Shown: piece after piece, positions 1 through 8,632 of the stretch
How positions within the stretch are numbered: the first letter of the stretch is position 1
Layout: the number at the start of each line of letters is the position of its first letter
Program-made: the position numbers and the translations under genes
Notes under the pieces: model-generated
The model's database searches: none
What the model was told of the DNA's origin: nothing
The model's input: only the letters and a program-made list of their open reading frames with translations
DNA from: an uncultured Porphyromonadaceae bacterium
Lineage (GTDB): Bacteria; Bacteroidota; Bacteroidia; Bacteroidales; Muribaculaceae
Assembly: GCA_900551515.1 (NCBI GenBank)
Contig: URWH01000072.1
Coordinates: forward strand, 1-8,931
Direction: 5' to 3'
Length of the DNA stretch: 8,931 bases

Positions 1-104
1 CAAAGTTCGCCAGTAAAAAAACTTTGGCATAGGCGGCCTTTTTCGGACGGATACTCTGAAACTCCGGATAAAACGATGACTACGGCCGCTATGATTTTCG
101 GCAT
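1..104 (-). CDS. Possible partial ORF running off the left edge, unknown function
   Basis: A minus-strand frame opens with ATG at 104-102 and stays open to the window edge, giving about 34 residues that begin MPKIIAAVVIVLSG. The hydrophobic start could be a signal peptide or membrane helix. It lies downstream of folE on the same strand, after about 96 nt without a recognisable promoter or terminator. The fragment is too short to assign. Another frame on the plus strand is also open from base 1 to 165, so this may be chance. Treat it as a weak candidate only. Confidence 0.22.
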   Translation of the reverse strand, partial: MPKIIAAVVIVLSGVSEYPSEKGRLCQSFFTGEL

Positions 105-200
105 GAGGTCACGGACAGTCTGGGACGTTACGACACGACAATGCATTGCGGAGGAGAGAGGATAGGACATTTATAGTAACTGAGGAGGTGGTGGGGGCGG

Positions 201-779
201 TCAGCTTATCGCCTGGAAGAACTGGTAGCGGAGGGATTCGTCGGTCTTGAAGGCACCGCTGGCGGCCACAGTGACCGTTGTGGCTGACTGCTTTTCGACG
301 CCTCGCATCTGCATGCACAGATGACGTGCGCGGCAGCTCACCATCACTCCCCTGGCCTGAAGATGTTCGTAAAGAGTGTCGCACAGCTGTTGAGCGAACC
401 GCTCCTGCACCTGCAGACGGCGTGCAAAAAGGTCGACGAGGCGTGCCACCTTGCTCAGTCCGACAATCTTTTCCCCGGGCAAATAGCCCACCGACACCGT
501 GCCGAAAAACGGAAGGATATGATGCTCACACAACGAGTAGAACTCGATGTCGCGCACCACTACCATTCCCGAGCCGAGAGCTTCAAACATCGCGCCATGA
601 ATCACCTCGTCGATGTTCTGGCGATAACCGCGAGTAAGGTAATACATCGCTTTTGCCGCTCTCATTGGCGTATCTACCAGCCCTTCGCGTGAAGGGTCCT
701 CGCCAATCAGGCGAATGATCTCGGCATAATGCGATGCTAATTCATTTATGACCTCGGTGGAATCTGTGTTTGTTGTCAT
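201..779 (-). CDS. folE: GTP cyclohydrolase I (FolE, type IA)
   Basis: This 192-residue cytoplasmic enzyme converts GTP to 7,8-dihydroneopterin triphosphate and formate, the first step of folate (and often queuosine) biosynthesis. The length fits the FolE1 family. The zinc and catalytic motif is seen as CEHH at residues 84-87. The signature GYLPGEKIVGLSKVARLVD follows at about 98-116, then RRLQVQER at 120-127, which carries GTP-binding residues. The third zinc ligand is C155, in the segment ARHLCMQMRG (151-160). By family knowledge, C84, H87 and C155 bind zinc. The ATG at 779 is the only start that keeps a normal N-terminus. The gene begins 42 nt after the SPOR gene with no promoter between them, so it is probably co-transcribed with it. 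No truncation or missing residue is visible. Confidence 0.96.
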   Translation of the reverse strand: MTTNTDSTEVINELASHYAEIIRLIGEDPSREGLVDTPMRAAKAMYYLTRGYRQNIDEVIHGAMFEALGSGMVVVRDIEFYSLCEHHILPFFGTVSVGYLPGEKIVGLSKVARLVDLFARRLQVQERFAQQLCDTLYEHLQARGVMVSCRARHLCMQMRGVEKQSATTVTVAASGAFKTDESLRYQFFQAIS

Positions 780-821
780 TTCCGAAATGGAATTAAAGCG
801 CAGCCGTCACTGCAAGCCCGG

Positions 822-1313
822 TCAATTGGTCACTTTTACTCGGTCTTTAACCACGTGAACTTCGCTTGCCGAAGCGGGAAAAGCTCTTTTGATTTTAACT
901 GCGGCCGCCTGAGCTTCTTCCGACGATGAGAAGATGCCGGCAAGGACGCGCCAGTTGGGCGAATCGAACTTCACAGATACCTGATACTCAGGGAAGCGAC
1001 GCTCGATAGCTCTTTTTTTCTTTTCCGATTCAGAGCGGGAACGCTCGCCACGGCTTCCGAAATACACCTGCACGCGATAGACAGTGCGGTGCGACGAGAC
1101 GCGTTTATCATTCTGGCGTGTGTCGGTTTCCGGCTGGAGGAGATTCATGATCTCGTCAGGCAGAACCATCTGATGCTGACCGCTTTTGTCGATATGATCC
1201 ACGATCGGAGCTTTAGGGCTCTGAGCGAGTGCTTTTGAGGGATAGGACAGACAGAGCAGCAGTGCGGGGATGACCGCCACAATATATATCTTGCGAATTG
1301 ACTTGTCGGACAT
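822..1313 (-). CDS. Secreted SPOR-domain protein
   Basis: The protein has about 163 residues. Residues 1 to about 30 form a signal peptide: a basic start (DKSIRK), a hydrophobic core (IVAVIPALLLCLS) and an ALA-type cleavage site. A polar linker follows, then a C-terminal SPOR domain at about 76-158. It carries the family's YRVQVYFGS strand, a charged helix (EKKKRAIERRFPEY) and a WRVLAGIFSSSEEAQ strand-helix. SPOR domains bind denuded peptidoglycan glycans at division or remodelling sites, so a periplasmic, cell-wall-associated role is inferred. The cysteine in the signal is not in a lipobox. A TTG six bases upstream (1319) would add two residues, but the ATG at 1313 gives a better signal peptide. 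It has its own candidate promoter in the inverted repeat just upstream and lies between tpiA and folE. Confidence 0.88.
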   Translation of the reverse strand: MSDKSIRKIYIVAVIPALLLCLSYPSKALAQSPKAPIVDHIDKSGQHQMVLPDEIMNLLQPETDTRQNDKRVSSHRTVYRVQVYFGSRGERSRSESEKKKRAIERRFPEYQVSVKFDSPNWRVLAGIFSSSEEAQAAAVKIKRAFPASASEVHVVKDRVKVTN

Positions 1314-1323
1314 AGGCAATAAA

Positions 1324-1363
1324 TTAGGCTACAAAAATACAAAAATATATTTTTGCAGCCTAA
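1324..1363 (-). promoter_or_regulatory. Inverted repeat with candidate -7 boxes upstream of the SPOR gene
   Basis: The arms at 1324-1339 and 1348-1363 are 16 bp each and complementary at 15 of 16 positions (TTAGGCT and AGCCTAA at the ends), with an 8-bp spacer. On the minus strand the left arm and the spacer each contain TATTTTTG, matching the Bacteroidota -7 box TAnnTTTG (1332-1339 and 1340-1347). The right arm carries the same box on the plus strand (1348-1355). No clear -33 TTTG sits 19-21 nt upstream. Transcription from the 1332-1339 box would leave a leader of only about 10-15 nt before the ATG at 1313. It could instead act as an operator, or as a hairpin closing the tpiA transcript. Confidence 0.5.
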
Positions 1364-1485
1364 ATTATTGGCATTATTCTACTGCCGGCCATGCGGGCGG
1401 CCATTCAGCAGAGATGAAGAGGGCGGGGCTATTGCGGCAGCGGATTTATGATCGCGTCGGATGTAACGGTCGATGCAGCCCTGTC

Positions 1486-2244
1486 TTATTCAAAAGCATT
1501 GACAATGCCCATGAACGAATCGGCTTTGAGCGAAGCGCCGCCGATCAGGCCACCGTCAACATCGGGTTTTGCAAAGAGAGCCTTGGCATTGGTGGGTTTG
1601 CAGCTGCCACCGTAGAGGATCGATGTGTTCTCAGCCACTTCCTTGCCATATTTGCCTTCAATGACGTTGCGGATGAAAGCGTGCATTTCTTCAGCCTGGT
1701 CGTCGGTAGCGGTTTTGCCTGTACCGATAGCCCAAACGGGTTCGTAAGCGAGGATGAGTTTCGAGAAATCCTCAGCAGAAAGGCCGAAGAGGGCATCTTC
1801 GATCTGAGCTTTTACAACGTCGAAGAATGTGCCGTTTTCACGTTCTTCGAGCACTTCACCAATGCAGAAGATGGGAGTGAGGCCGTTTTCGAGAGCCAGG
1901 GCCACTTTTTCTTTGAGGGTTTCGGAAGTTTCACCGTAGTACTGACGGCGTTCGGAGTGACCGAGGATCACATATTTGGCACCGGTAGATGCTACCATCG
2001 GAGCGGAAACTTCGCCGGTATAGGCGCCCGAGCGGTGGTCGGCGCAGTTTTCGGCACCGAGGCCGAGCTTGTCGGGGTTGATCACTGCGTTAATCGAAGC
2101 GAGATGAGTGAAAGGAACGGCGATAATGACGTCGCATTTGGGTGTTACGTCAGCGAGTGCTGCATTCACTTCTTTGGCGAGCTGCAATCCTTCAGGCAGA
2201 GTGGTGTTCATTTTCCAGTTGCCTGCAACAATGTTTTTTCTCAT
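1486..2244 (-). CDS. tpiA: Triosephosphate isomerase module with its own start and -7 box
   Basis: From the internal ATG at 2244 the product has 252 residues, the normal length for bacterial TPI, which interconverts dihydroxyacetone phosphate and glyceraldehyde 3-phosphate in glycolysis and gluconeogenesis. Catalytic features are complete: NWK with N9 and K11, H96 in GHSERR, E168 in [11 protein letters not shown] (loop 6), and the phosphate-binding YGGS (211-214) and GGLIGGASL (231-239). A TAnnTTTG box lies about 100 bp upstream, so the enzyme could be made separately even though the upstream frame is open. The segment before the ATG is A/T-rich, as is usual for Bacteroidota leaders, and has no Shine-Dalgarno. 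In Bacteroides, tpiA is a free-standing gene. I consider separate initiation here likely whether or not read-through also occurs. Confidence 0.9.
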   Translation of the reverse strand: MRKNIVAGNWKMNTTLPEGLQLAKEVNAALADVTPKCDVIIAVPFTHLASINAVINPDKLGLGAENCADHRSGAYTGEVSAPMVASTGAKYVILGHSERRQYYGETSETLKEKVALALENGLTPIFCIGEVLEERENGTFFDVVKAQIEDALFGLSAEDFSKLILAYEPVWAIGTGKTATDDQAEEMHAFIRNVIEGKYGKEVAENTSILYGGSCKPTNAKALFAKPDVDGGLIGGASLKADSFMGIVNAFE

Positions 2245-3618
2245 TTTTGTAACTAACTTATTATTGAGGTTATAACTATCATTCAACGACTCATCCCCGC
2301 TGTCGGCAACCGCGTCGGAAGCCGCGGGCGATTCGTCGCACAAATTTACATAATTTTTTTCTAACGGAATCTGTTTTTTCCTTATAAGATGCCGTCCTTT
2401 GTCGAGCAGAAGTATCACAGCCAGAAGGGCGATCAGAACGCAGGCTGCCAAAACGATCATGCGCCGTCCGTCGAAGCCGAGATTTTCAATGGCCTGACGC
2501 TTGTCGGGGGCGTTCTGCAGGAGAGTTAGATCAATCGAAGGCAACGAGCGTTTCCAGATTATGCGGCCGTCAACAGCATACACGGCGGCTATCACGCCGC
2601 GGGCGAGCTCCTTCAACACGGTCGGTTCGGCCTGATAGATGGGATATGTGGCCATCGACAGATCGCGCCACTGGTCCACCAGTTCGTCGGGGATCGCGGC
2701 GATCTCTATCAATGAGCCGCCTATTGAATCCATGCAACGTTGCAGCTCGTTGATGGCATAAGTGTAGGAAATGTTGGCGCGGCGGTAGTCGGGCACAACG
2801 ATGATCATCTGCGGTCCTTCGGTGGCTATCACATCCTCCCTCACATCCTCGCCCTGATCGTAGACGGCAAGCTCCGTGCGGTCGGAAATGTTGCCGCTCA
2901 GCATGCGGCGGTCGACAAACGTCCATGTCGAATCGGGCAGATCCGATTCCTTAAAGCTTCGGCGCTCGCCGTTCTTTTCATAGATGAACTCAAACTCCAC
3001 ATCGGGCGTTTCCGATTCATCGACCACGATCTCCGATCCGACAGGGAACGAGCGGAAATCGATGAGCGGCTGCACGTTATATCCCCACAGACCGACAGCT
3101 ACAATAAACACAAAGCAAAGCGTGGCCACCACCCACTGGATGTAGGGATTATAGAGACACGGCAAGCGCCGGTTTACAATGGCCAGATAGACCAAAGCCG
3201 CCGTGAGAGCAATGTTTTTCAGGAAAGTGGCGCCATTAGAGATAACCCAGAAATCGCCGAAGCAGCCGCAGTCGGCCACGGGGTCGGCGATGTAGATGTA
3301 AAGCGACAGCGGCAGCATCACGCCCATCATGGCCAGAAGCAGCCACACCGCGCTACGGCGATAACAGCCGAGAGCGAGCATGGCCCCGAGAATAAACTCC
3401 GCTACCGACAGGCAGATAGCGGCCATGGTGTAAAGCGACCGCGGCAACTCCCAACCCCAGGCCAGAAAATATTCTTCGATCTTGAAGGAGAAGCCCCAGA
3501 GATCGATGCTCTTGACGAGACCCGACATGATGAAGGTAGCTCCGACGGCGATACGCAGGAGCCACACGATAATCTGCCGCGTGCGGCCAATAGTTCCGGG
3601 AGTGCAAATTTGCGTCAT
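1486..3618 (-). CDS. tpiA: DoxX/MauE-like membrane protein continuing in frame into triosephosphate isomerase (710 aa)
   Basis: A single open frame encodes two proteins that I know as separate genes in Bacteroides. Residues 1 to about 415 form a DoxX/MauE-like membrane protein. Helices lie at about 15-35, 62-85, 89-113, 131-148, 159-180 and 387-405, and a CGCFGD motif (117-122) follows helix 3. Between helices 5 and 6, residues 190-385 look like a thioredoxin-like fold without CxxC, probably on the outer side. Six helices return the chain to the cytoplasm, where residues 459-710 form a complete triosephosphate isomerase. An acidic, Asn-rich linker (about 417-458) joins them. The ATG at 3618 overlaps the DUF1599 stop (ATGA), suggesting translational coupling. 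Losing one base from the A6 run at 2374-2379 would end the membrane protein at TAG (2361-2363), so the fusion may be a sequence error. The role of the membrane part is unknown. Confidence 0.72.
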   Translation of the reverse strand: MTQICTPGTIGRTRQIIVWLLRIAVGATFIMSGLVKSIDLWGFSFKIEEYFLAWGWELPRSLYTMAAICLSVAEFILGAMLALGCYRRSAVWLLLAMMGVMLPLSLYIYIADPVADCGCFGDFWVISNGATFLKNIALTAALVYLAIVNRRLPCLYNPYIQWVVATLCFVFIVAVGLWGYNVQPLIDFRSFPVGSEIVVDESETPDVEFEFIYEKNGERRSFKESDLPDSTWTFVDRRMLSGNISDRTELAVYDQGEDVREDVIATEGPQMIIVVPDYRRANISYTYAINELQRCMDSIGGSLIEIAAIPDELVDQWRDLSMATYPIYQAEPTVLKELARGVIAAVYAVDGRIIWKRSLPSIDLTLLQNAPDKRQAIENLGFDGRRMIVLAACVLIALLAVILLLDKGRHLIRKKQIPLEKNYVNLCDESPAASDAVADSGDESLNDSYNLNNKLVTKMRKNIVAGNWKMNTTLPEGLQLAKEVNAALADVTPKCDVIIAVPFTHLASINAVINPDKLGLGAENCADHRSGAYTGEVSAPMVASTGAKYVILGHSERRQYYGETSETLKEKVALALENGLTPIFCIGEVLEERENGTFFDVVKAQIEDALFGLSAEDFSKLILAYEPVWAIGTGKTATDDQAEEMHAFIRNVIEGKYGKEVAENTSILYGGSCKPTNAKALFAKPDVDGGLIGGASLKADSFMGIVNAFE
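2341..2348 (-). promoter_or_regulatory. Candidate -7 box for tpiA inside the upstream reading frame
   Basis: The minus strand reads TAAATTTG followed by TGC, a full match to the Bacteroidota -7 consensus TAnnTTTG. It lies about 100 bp upstream of the tpiA ATG at 2244, implying a leader of about 90 nt. No convincing -33 TTTG is present 19-21 nt upstream, which lowers confidence. The box falls within the codons for the linker (KNYVNL), so promoter and coding frame coincide here. Confidence 0.45.
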
Positions 3619-4151
3619 TCAGTGAGCTTGATAATGCCGAACACGGCATAGTTGACCATATCGAGATAGTTAGCGTCGATGCCTTCAGAAATGATAGTGG
3701 CACCGTCGTGGTCCTCTATCTGCTTGGTACGCTGTATTTTTGTAAGGATAAAATCGGTGTAGGATTTGACCCGCATCATACGCCAGGCCTCATCATAGTC
3801 GTGATTTTTAGCGATCATGAGCTCACGGGCCTCCCCCACATAATTGTCGTATAGCGCGAGCGCCTTTTCATTGTCGATATCCACTTCATCGACATAACCC
3901 TCCCGAAGCTGAATCACGCCGACGATGCCATAGTTAACAATGGCGATGAATTCCGGCAGGATGCCCTCGTTGACCATAGCCACCGATTTGGTTTCAAGCG
4001 AGCGGATGCGTTTGGCCTTAATGAAGATCTGGTCGGTTATGGAGCAAGGACGCATGATGCGCCACGAGGCGCCGTAGTCCTTGAGCTTTTTAACGAAAAT
4101 GTCGCGGCACAGTTTCAAAGCCGCATCAAACTGTCTGATTGTATTGTCCAT
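3615..4151 (-). CDS. DUF1599-family protein with internal tandem duplication
   Basis: This 178-residue soluble protein has no signal peptide or membrane helix. It consists of two copies of one all-helical unit, at about 14-82 and 106-176. Shared positions include K-x2-DY-x2-(A/S)WR-x-MR-x4-TD, a K-x2-R pair, an acidic EG(I) turn, VNY, and a hydrophobic end with (K/Q)L. This matches the DUF1599 family, later grouped among nucleotide-modification-associated domains. No enzymatic activity is established that I can name. Its stop overlaps the start of the DoxX/MauE-like gene by 4 nt (ATGA), so the two are made together. A good promoter lies about 40 nt upstream. In Bacteroides this family also sits beside the DoxX and tpiA genes, so conserved context suggests a linked but unknown role. 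Confidence 0.88.
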   Translation of the reverse strand: MDNTIRQFDAALKLCRDIFVKKLKDYGASWRIMRPCSITDQIFIKAKRIRSLETKSVAMVNEGILPEFIAIVNYGIVGVIQLREGYVDEVDIDNEKALALYDNYVGEARELMIAKNHDYDEAWRMMRVKSYTDFILTKIQRTKQIEDHDGATIISEGIDANYLDMVNYAVFGIIKLTE

Positions 4152-4188
4152 TTTGCAGGAGATGGGTTATGACTTCTTCTTACACCCA

Positions 4189-4218
4189 CAAAATTACGGA
4201 ATTATTTTCAGAAATCAA
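4189..4218 (-). promoter_or_regulatory. Bacteroidota-type promoter of the DUF1599 operon
   Basis: The minus strand carries TTG at 4218-4216, a 19-nt spacer, then TAATTTTG at 4196-4189, a full match to TAnnTTTG. Transcription would begin near 4182, giving a leader of about 30 nt before the ATG at 4151. Both elements and the spacing fit the primary-sigma consensus, making this one of the best-supported promoters in the window. It probably drives DUF1599, the DoxX-like gene and tpiA. Confidence 0.68.
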
Positions 4219-4254
4219 CACATTATATTATATAACAGGCAGCAGCGGAGGGTG

Positions 4255-4290
4255 AAAAACGACAGACGCCTGACCATCGAGAGATGGCGG
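4255..4290 (-). terminator. Possible terminator after the small membrane-protein gene
   Basis: On the minus strand a short hairpin (CCATC, loop TCTC, GATGG; 4274-4287) can be extended by a GCC/GGC pair with mismatches. It is followed by a T run at 4259-4255. It lies about 60 nt after the stop of the 59-aa gene. The stem is short and the T run is offset, so support is modest. Confidence 0.35.
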
Positions 4291-4348
4291 GCGACTGTTG
4301 TAATAAGTTCTGAGAACGTTCCTGAATCATTCAGACCGGGAGCGGGAA

Positions 4349-4528
4349 TTAGCGTTGACGGTTGGTGCGGGATACGTAAGCGACAAAGACGATGATAAAT
4401 GCAACGAGGGACAGTCCGGCTCCGATTGATGGCAAGACAACATTATTTCCTGTAACGAAAAGTGTTGCTACGAGGAATCCGACTGCGATGAAAGCAAAAA
4501 TAAAAGCTAAAACGATTAAGAATTTCAT
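4349..4528 (-). CDS. Small two-helix membrane protein, 59 aa, unknown function
   Basis: A 59-codon frame runs from ATG at 4528 to TAA at 4349 on the minus strand. The product begins MKFLIVLAFIFAFIAVGF and ends SRTNRQR. It has two hydrophobic segments, about residues 2-26 and 33-53, separated by a short TGNNVVLPS turn. The basic C-terminal tail would place both ends in the cytoplasm by the positive-inside rule. No cysteines or recognisable motif are present, and I do not assign a family. Support as a gene comes from its well-formed membrane hairpin, its own promoter about 80 nt upstream, and its position in an otherwise empty gap between two terminated units. It may be a small envelope protein, but its function is unknown. 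Confidence 0.68.
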   Translation of the reverse strand: MKFLIVLAFIFAFIAVGFLVATLFVTGNNVVLPSIGAGLSLVAFIIVFVAYVSRTNRQR

Positions 4529-4613
4529 AATGTAAAGTATTTAATGTTGTCTGATGTTTGTTCTGATTTTATATTGATAACATCCCTTAAATAATGAAGG
4601 TTGCAAAATTCAA

Positions 4614-4644
4614 TAAATTTAACATTCCTGATTCACCGCACAAA
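4614..4644 (-). promoter_or_regulatory. Promoter of the small membrane-protein gene, overlapping the upstream terminator tail
   Basis: On the minus strand, TTTG at 4644-4641 is followed by a 19-nt spacer and TAAATTTA at 4621-4614, which matches TAnnTTTG except for the last base. Transcription would begin near 4607, leaving a leader of about 79 nt before the ATG at 4528. The -33 TTTG is part of the T-rich tail after the TPR-gene terminator hairpin. Confidence 0.5.
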
Positions 4645-4646
4645 CA

Positions 4647-4685
4647 ACGCCGTGTCGAAGAACCGTAATGATTCTGACACGGCGT
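4647..4685 (-). terminator. Hairpin terminator of the gyrA-TPR transcription unit
   Basis: ACGCCGTGTC at 4647-4656 pairs perfectly with GACACGGCGT at 4676-4685 (10 bp, GC-rich). An inner AGAA/TTCT pairing can extend the stem past a small bulge. On the minus strand the hairpin is followed by TGTTTGTG. It lies about 85 nt after the stop of the TPR gene, as expected for an intrinsic terminator, though the U tract is interrupted by G. Confidence 0.66.
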
Positions 4686-4770
4686 CGGTTAAGATATCCT
4701 TGCGTTATGTCGGGCCAACGGGACAAGACTGGAGCGTCACCTTCACGTCAGCCGACAGCGATCGGTCGGA

Positions 4771-6003
4771 TTACTGGAGAGCTTCCCAATATTTGGTCTG
4801 CTCCTCATAGCCCTGACCAAGGCTGTAATAGAGGCGGTAGAGGATTCCGGGCACGTTGCTCATGGTATCCTCATCGAGATTGAAGGCTTTTTCGAAGAGC
4901 TCGGCAGCCTGAAGCAGGAGGTCTTTGACCGCTGCCACGTTTTTGCCTTCGGCATCGTCCATCGACATCTGGCTGGCGCGGTTGTTGAGCACGCGGGCTT
5001 TGTCGAAATAAGCTTTGGCATTGTTGTCGTTGAGTTCGATGGCCTGAGTCAGATCACTAAGAGCGCCTTCATAGTCGTTGTTCTGGTCGTCGATCACACC
5101 TTTGACGCCATAAAGCTGGCTGAGCATTGCGGCGTTGTCGGGAGCTGTATTGGCGATAGCCTCGTTGACAAGAGCGAATGCTTCGTCATAACTTTCACTC
5201 TCGAGTTTGTGATTGATGAGCTGACCGATGAAGAGGATGTCCTGAGTGCCATAGAGCTCGTAGCCTTTCTGGGCAAGCTCATACATGGTTGCTTTGTCAT
5301 CGGCACGATTGGCGGATTCTACGGCATAACGGTAGAGGTCAATATCCTGATAGCCATGGTTGATAGCAGCTTGGAATTTGTTGAGTGCAGTCTTGGCTTC
5401 GTTTTTGCTGAGCTTGGCGATACCCTGATAATATTCGATCTGACCCACAAGCGAGTCGCTTTCGGCAACGGGGGCAAATTTGCCAAATATGGGGTTTGTG
5501 GGCACGTTCACAAACAGCTCCCATGCATCATAGGCGCCGTCGTAGTCCTGAGCCTGCAGGAGGAAGATACCTGCGTTGCGAAGCTGAGGATACATGCCGG
5601 CGAGCTCTTTGAGCATGTCTTTGCTCTTTTTGGGTTTGATTTTCCCTTTGGCATCGGGAACACTGTCGAGAGGAAGGGCTTTAAAATATGCATTGTAGGC
5701 GTCAACCAGAGCTTTACCGGTCTGCATTTTTCCGGCGGCGTCGAGGGGGGCGCCTGTCGATTCCTGAATAAAACCTTTATCATAAATGCCCATCGCTGCC
5801 TTTCCGGCGAGGTACCAGGGCATCATGGTGTTGGCCGTTTCAGGATTGGTCAGAGCAGGCTGAATTGCTTCGAATGCCTTGACATAGTCGGGATTGCTGC
5901 CTTTAAGCATGTGCTCGACATTTTTCACCACATCGGCTTGTGCAAAAGCTGCAACCGAAGTGAAAAGGCCGATTCCTAATAGGCTTAACTTTTTCATAAT
6001 CAT
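4771..6003 (-). CDS. Secreted tetratricopeptide-repeat protein
   Basis: The protein has 410 residues from the ATG at 6003, or 408 from a second ATG at 5997. The second gives a more typical signal peptide (MKKLSLLGIGLF...AAFAQA) with cleavage near residue 21. The mature chain is helical and carries TPR-like units. The clearest is at about 296-328 (LYGVKGVIDDQNNDYEGALSDL, then AIELNDNNAKAY), with further helix pairs at 36-72, 133-165, 187-217 and 360-405. TPRs mediate protein-protein contacts, so a periplasmic scaffold role is inferred. The partner is unknown. It starts 37 nt after gyrA with no promoter in the gap, so it is probably co-transcribed. A TPR gene directly after gyrA is also familiar from Bacteroides. 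The ORF ends just before a terminator hairpin. Confidence 0.85.
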   Translation of the reverse strand: MIMKKLSLLGIGLFTSVAAFAQADVVKNVEHMLKGSNPDYVKAFEAIQPALTNPETANTMMPWYLAGKAAMGIYDKGFIQESTGAPLDAAGKMQTGKALVDAYNAYFKALPLDSVPDAKGKIKPKKSKDMLKELAGMYPQLRNAGIFLLQAQDYDGAYDAWELFVNVPTNPIFGKFAPVAESDSLVGQIEYYQGIAKLSKNEAKTALNKFQAAINHGYQDIDLYRYAVESANRADDKATMYELAQKGYELYGTQDILFIGQLINHKLESESYDEAFALVNEAIANTAPDNAAMLSQLYGVKGVIDDQNNDYEGALSDLTQAIELNDNNAKAYFDKARVLNNRASQMSMDDAEGKNVAAVKDLLLQAAELFEKAFNLDEDTMSNVPGILYRLYYSLGQGYEEQTKYWEALQ

Positions 6004-6040
6004 TGTAATTTAGGTTATTAAGGTAAGTTGAATAATATTT

Positions 6041-8524
<2,484 letters not shown>

Positions 8525-8632
8525 GGCATAAGACAGGTATCTTGTGCTCAGTTCTTCAGCCAGGTGAACGTCTTTGATTTTTTCATCATTTTCTACGGTA
8601 TTTTCTTCAGATATATTTTCTTCCGCCAGAGG
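8525..8632 (-). other. In-frame upstream extension of the gyrase-like ORF without a standard start codon
   Basis: Directly upstream of the ATG at 8524, the same frame stays open for 36 codons back to TAA at 8635-8633. The last part reads [19 protein letters not shown], clearly homologous to the N-terminal helix of type IIA topoisomerases (E. coli GyrA EELKSSYLDYAMS). The segment must therefore be translated in a functional enzyme. No ATG, GTG or TTG occurs in frame. Possible starts are CTG at 8629, ATA at 8614 or ATC at 8578. Alternatively, ATGATG at 8589-8584 sits one frame off and would be in frame if the A6 run at 8578-8583 were A7. Confidence 0.75.

Noticed and set aside
1..165. Plus-strand frame open from the left edge to TAG at 163-165
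   Set aside because: Its product has no motif or membrane segment, and all other genes lie on the minus strand. It could not be supported from this fragment.
1314..1319. TTG start for the SPOR gene two codons upstream
   Set aside because: The ATG at 1313 gives a standard signal peptide and avoids a rare start.
1364..1485. Intrinsic terminator directly after tpiA
   Set aside because: Several GC-rich short palindromes occur (GCCGGC, GGCC), but none forms a stable stem followed by a T run on the minus strand.
1270..2256. Long plus-strand frame of 328 codons opposite tpiA
   Set aside because: It is antisense to a complete triosephosphate isomerase with all catalytic residues. The product is Phe/Gly/Val-rich with no recognisable domain, as expected of a shadow frame.
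2740..3651. Plus-strand frame of 303 codons opposite the DoxX/MauE-like gene
   Set aside because: The opposite strand encodes a coherent six-helix membrane protein in an operon. The plus-strand product has no membrane helices, motif or start context.
5209..5979. Plus-strand frame of 256 codons opposite the TPR gene
   Set aside because: The minus strand has a signal peptide and TPR units. The plus frame is a complement shadow.
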